From assembly GCA_011389735.1 (NCBI GenBank), contig JAABTS010000054.1:1-34132 (forward strand): a stretch of 34,132 nucleotides of DNA. The letters are read 5' to 3'. Of this stretch, positions 33,002 to 34,132 are shown in pieces. The translations under genes and the position numbers were made by a program. Origin of the DNA: Desulfobacteraceae bacterium (lineage in GTDB: Bacteria; Desulfobacterota; Desulfobacteria; Desulfobacterales; JAABTS01). Below the pieces are notes generated by a model. It worked only from the letters and a program-made list of their open reading frames with translations, did not search any database and was not told where the DNA came from. Position 1 is the first letter of the stretch. Every line of letters starts with the position of its first letter.

Positions 33002-33706
33002 ATGATGAACGAGCGGGATTATTATTATATTGCATTGCTTGTAGTTGTAGTCGTTATCGCGTTTTTCGTGAACCGGAAGCGCGACGCCCAGGGAAAAATT
33101 TCATTTATTGACAAGAACAAGATGGGCGTTCTGGGCGTTATGATCCAGGCCTTCGAGGAAGACGTCAAAACGGGTGTCTGGTTTCTACCCCTGTGGCACC
33201 CCATCAACCGCTTGATCCTGGATGTGACGATCCTGTTGGGCAAAGGGGAATACGGCGTGGAGGTTTACTGGGAGAATGTCATTCACAAGCCTTTGGGGGA
33301 TATGTTCGAAAAAGAACCGCCCGATCAGAAGCGTAGCGTCGAAATCCTGAGCGAGATGCGGCGGTTTAGGATTCCCGGCGACGGGCCTGTGCAATTCGTC
33401 CTGAAAGGGTCGGGCAAAAAACTCGCTATTGATTCGCCCACGCTTACATCCGGCAAAGCAAAAACCGATGCTTTTCCGATCCTGATAGAAGATCCGGATC
33501 TTGAAAAAACAGCCGTTCGTCTTCAAAAGGATAAATCCCGGAAAACGAGGGAAATACTTGAAATACCCCTCGTGGATCCCCGAATATCCAAATCCGTCAA
33601 AAATAAGGTCAAAACGCTTCAACACAAACTGGACGGCCTGATTATCCAAAATGAAGAATTGAAGACGAACCTGGATACAGCGGTCAAGGGAAATTTGAAA
33701 AAATAA
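33002..33706 (+). CDS. Membrane-anchored protein of unknown function
   Basis: 234 residues. One N-terminal transmembrane helix (about 7-24, ALLVVVVVIAFFV) is followed by basic residues, suggesting an N-out, cytoplasmic body. The middle (WFLPLWHPINRLILDVTILL onward, then KGEYGVEVYWENVIHKPL) has no recognised motif. The C-terminal 45 residues are heptad-like and charged (KNKVKTLQHKLDGLIIQNEE), consistent with a short coiled coil. The start has AGGGGA upstream. It closes the plus-strand run. I do not recognise it. Confidence 0.75.
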   Translation: MMNERDYYYIALLVVVVVIAFFVNRKRDAQGKISFIDKNKMGVLGVMIQAFEEDVKTGVWFLPLWHPINRLILDVTILLGKGEYGVEVYWENVIHKPLGDMFEKEPPDQKRSVEILSEMRRFRIPGDGPVQFVLKGSGKKLAIDSPTLTSGKAKTDAFPILIEDPDLEKTAVRLQKDKSRKTREILEIPLVDPRISKSVKNKVKTLQHKLDGLIIQNEELKTNLDTAVKGNLKK

Positions 33707-33720
33707 CCGGTTTTAAGCCC

Positions 33721-33820
33721 AATACCCGTGTAGAACAGGCATTCTTGCCTGTTCAAACCGCCTGTAAGCGCAATTTTTAATTTTGTTCAAAAATATGAAT
33801 TGTATTCATGCACGGGTATT
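33721..33820 (+). repeat. Repeat family 2, copy B with intact terminal inverted repeats
   Basis: A 100 bp element bounded by a perfect 10 bp inverted pair, AATACCCGTG at the left and CACGGGTATT at the right. Inside, GAACAGGCA TTCT TGCCTGTTC forms a perfect 9 bp stem and is followed by the AT-rich TTGTTCAAAAATATGAATTG. It matches copy A at 20379-20475 in reverse orientation. It has no coding capacity, so it is a MITE-like element. Confidence 0.8.
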
Positions 33821-33849
33821 GTTTTTAAGCCGGAGCAATTGGGAGATGT

Positions 33850-34107
33850 TCAGATGTCGGCGTCACGCGGTTTTCGATTTTGAAAAATCGCAGCAGACGT
33901 TCTTATCTCACAAAGTTCGCAGGACTCATCAATAAATGCCCCCTCATCGCCGTTGGATTCGAATTCATAATTTTCATATTCATCATCCGGGCCTTTTACG
34001 TATAATTTTGGGCTACCGCCATAAAGCGGGACACGCGTCATAACTGTGTCATATGTGCAGGGCCCTCTTGCTCTGAATGCTCTGAGCGGGTTTGTAACCC
34101 GCGCCAT
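33850..34107 (-). CDS. Doubtful small ORF at the right end
   Basis: 85 codons if started at the ATG at 34107, ending at TGA 33850-33852. The first codons run through a GCGGGTT/AACCCGC palindrome, which argues against that start. An internal ATG at 34041 (MTRVPLYGG, 63 residues) has no ribosome site either. The product is acidic in the middle (GPDDEYENYEFESNGDEG) and resembles nothing I know. Confidence 0.25.
   Translation of the reverse strand: MARVTNPLRAFRARGPCTYDTVMTRVPLYGGSPKLYVKGPDDEYENYEFESNGDEGAFIDESCELCEIRTSAAIFQNRKPRDADI
34086..34102. repeat. Short palindrome at the window edge
   Basis: GCGGGTT TGT AACCCGC, a 7 bp perfect stem, followed by a GC-rich GCGCCAGGCTCCGGCTCC stretch. It may be the edge of another dispersed repeat that continues past the window. 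Confidence 0.35.
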
Positions 34108-34132
34108 ACGAAGCGCCAGGCTCCGGCTCCAT

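Overview
The window looks like chromosome from a Gram-negative anaerobe, most likely a Desulfobacterota (deltaproteobacterial, Desulfobacterales-like) genome of intermediate GC. This is an inference from gene content: ferredoxin-linked indolepyruvate oxidoreductase (IorA/IorB), a tungsten-type aldehyde:ferredoxin oxidoreductase, heptose (LPS) synthesis by a fused HldE, ThrH in place of a homoserine kinase, and large two-component and PEP-synthase-like proteins. No sulfate-reduction, phage, conjugation, CRISPR or rRNA genes are seen.

Layout. 1-7.3 kb, all minus: two exported solute-binding proteins at the left end, then a tight run reading iorA, iorB, a K+ channel (TrkA-N/RCK), a two-helix membrane protein and a cyclophilin (ppiB). 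7.3-10.2 kb: a strongly ribosome-bound 51-residue ORF (minus), an unrecognised 138-residue protein (plus) and a class I/II aminotransferase (plus), separated by repeat-rich gaps. 10.3-16 kb: a receiver/histidine-kinase protein (minus) diverges from a 999-residue double-receiver PEP/pyruvate-binding protein, a cupin and a membrane-anchored SEC-C protein (plus). 16.1-20.3 kb (minus): a hybrid histidine kinase with Hpt domain directly upstream of aldehyde ferredoxin oxidoreductase. 20.7-26.5 kb (minus): initiator tRNA-Met with its own promoter and terminator, and the run alaC-like aminotransferase, homoserine dehydrogenase, repeat cluster, thrH, YbgC-type thioesterase, hldE, DUF167 protein. 26.6-33.7 kb (plus): purM, a WecA/MraY-like transferase fused to a Rossmann domain, tsaD, a small protein, a CoA-transferase/GNAT fusion and a membrane-anchored protein.

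Functional threads. Aminotransferases, IorAB, AOR and an acyl-CoA hydrolase/transferase-like protein are compatible with ferredoxin-linked oxidation of 2-oxo acids and aldehydes derived from amino acids, though they are not in one operon. AlaC-like, Hom and ThrH form an alanine/aspartate-family amino-acid group in which ThrH plausibly makes O-phosphohomoserine. HldE and the lipid-linked sugar transferase fusion belong to envelope glycan synthesis.

The most unusual feature is non-coding. About a dozen copies of one roughly 100 bp palindromic element lie in the gaps between genes, some whole, some halved or core-deleted. At 23.8-24.0 kb one copy sits inside another, in the loop of its core, which is direct evidence of mobility. 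A second 100 bp element with 10 bp terminal inverted repeats occurs twice, in opposite orientations, at 20.4 and 33.7 kb. A third long hairpin built of TTGAATG-like units lies at 8.4 kb.
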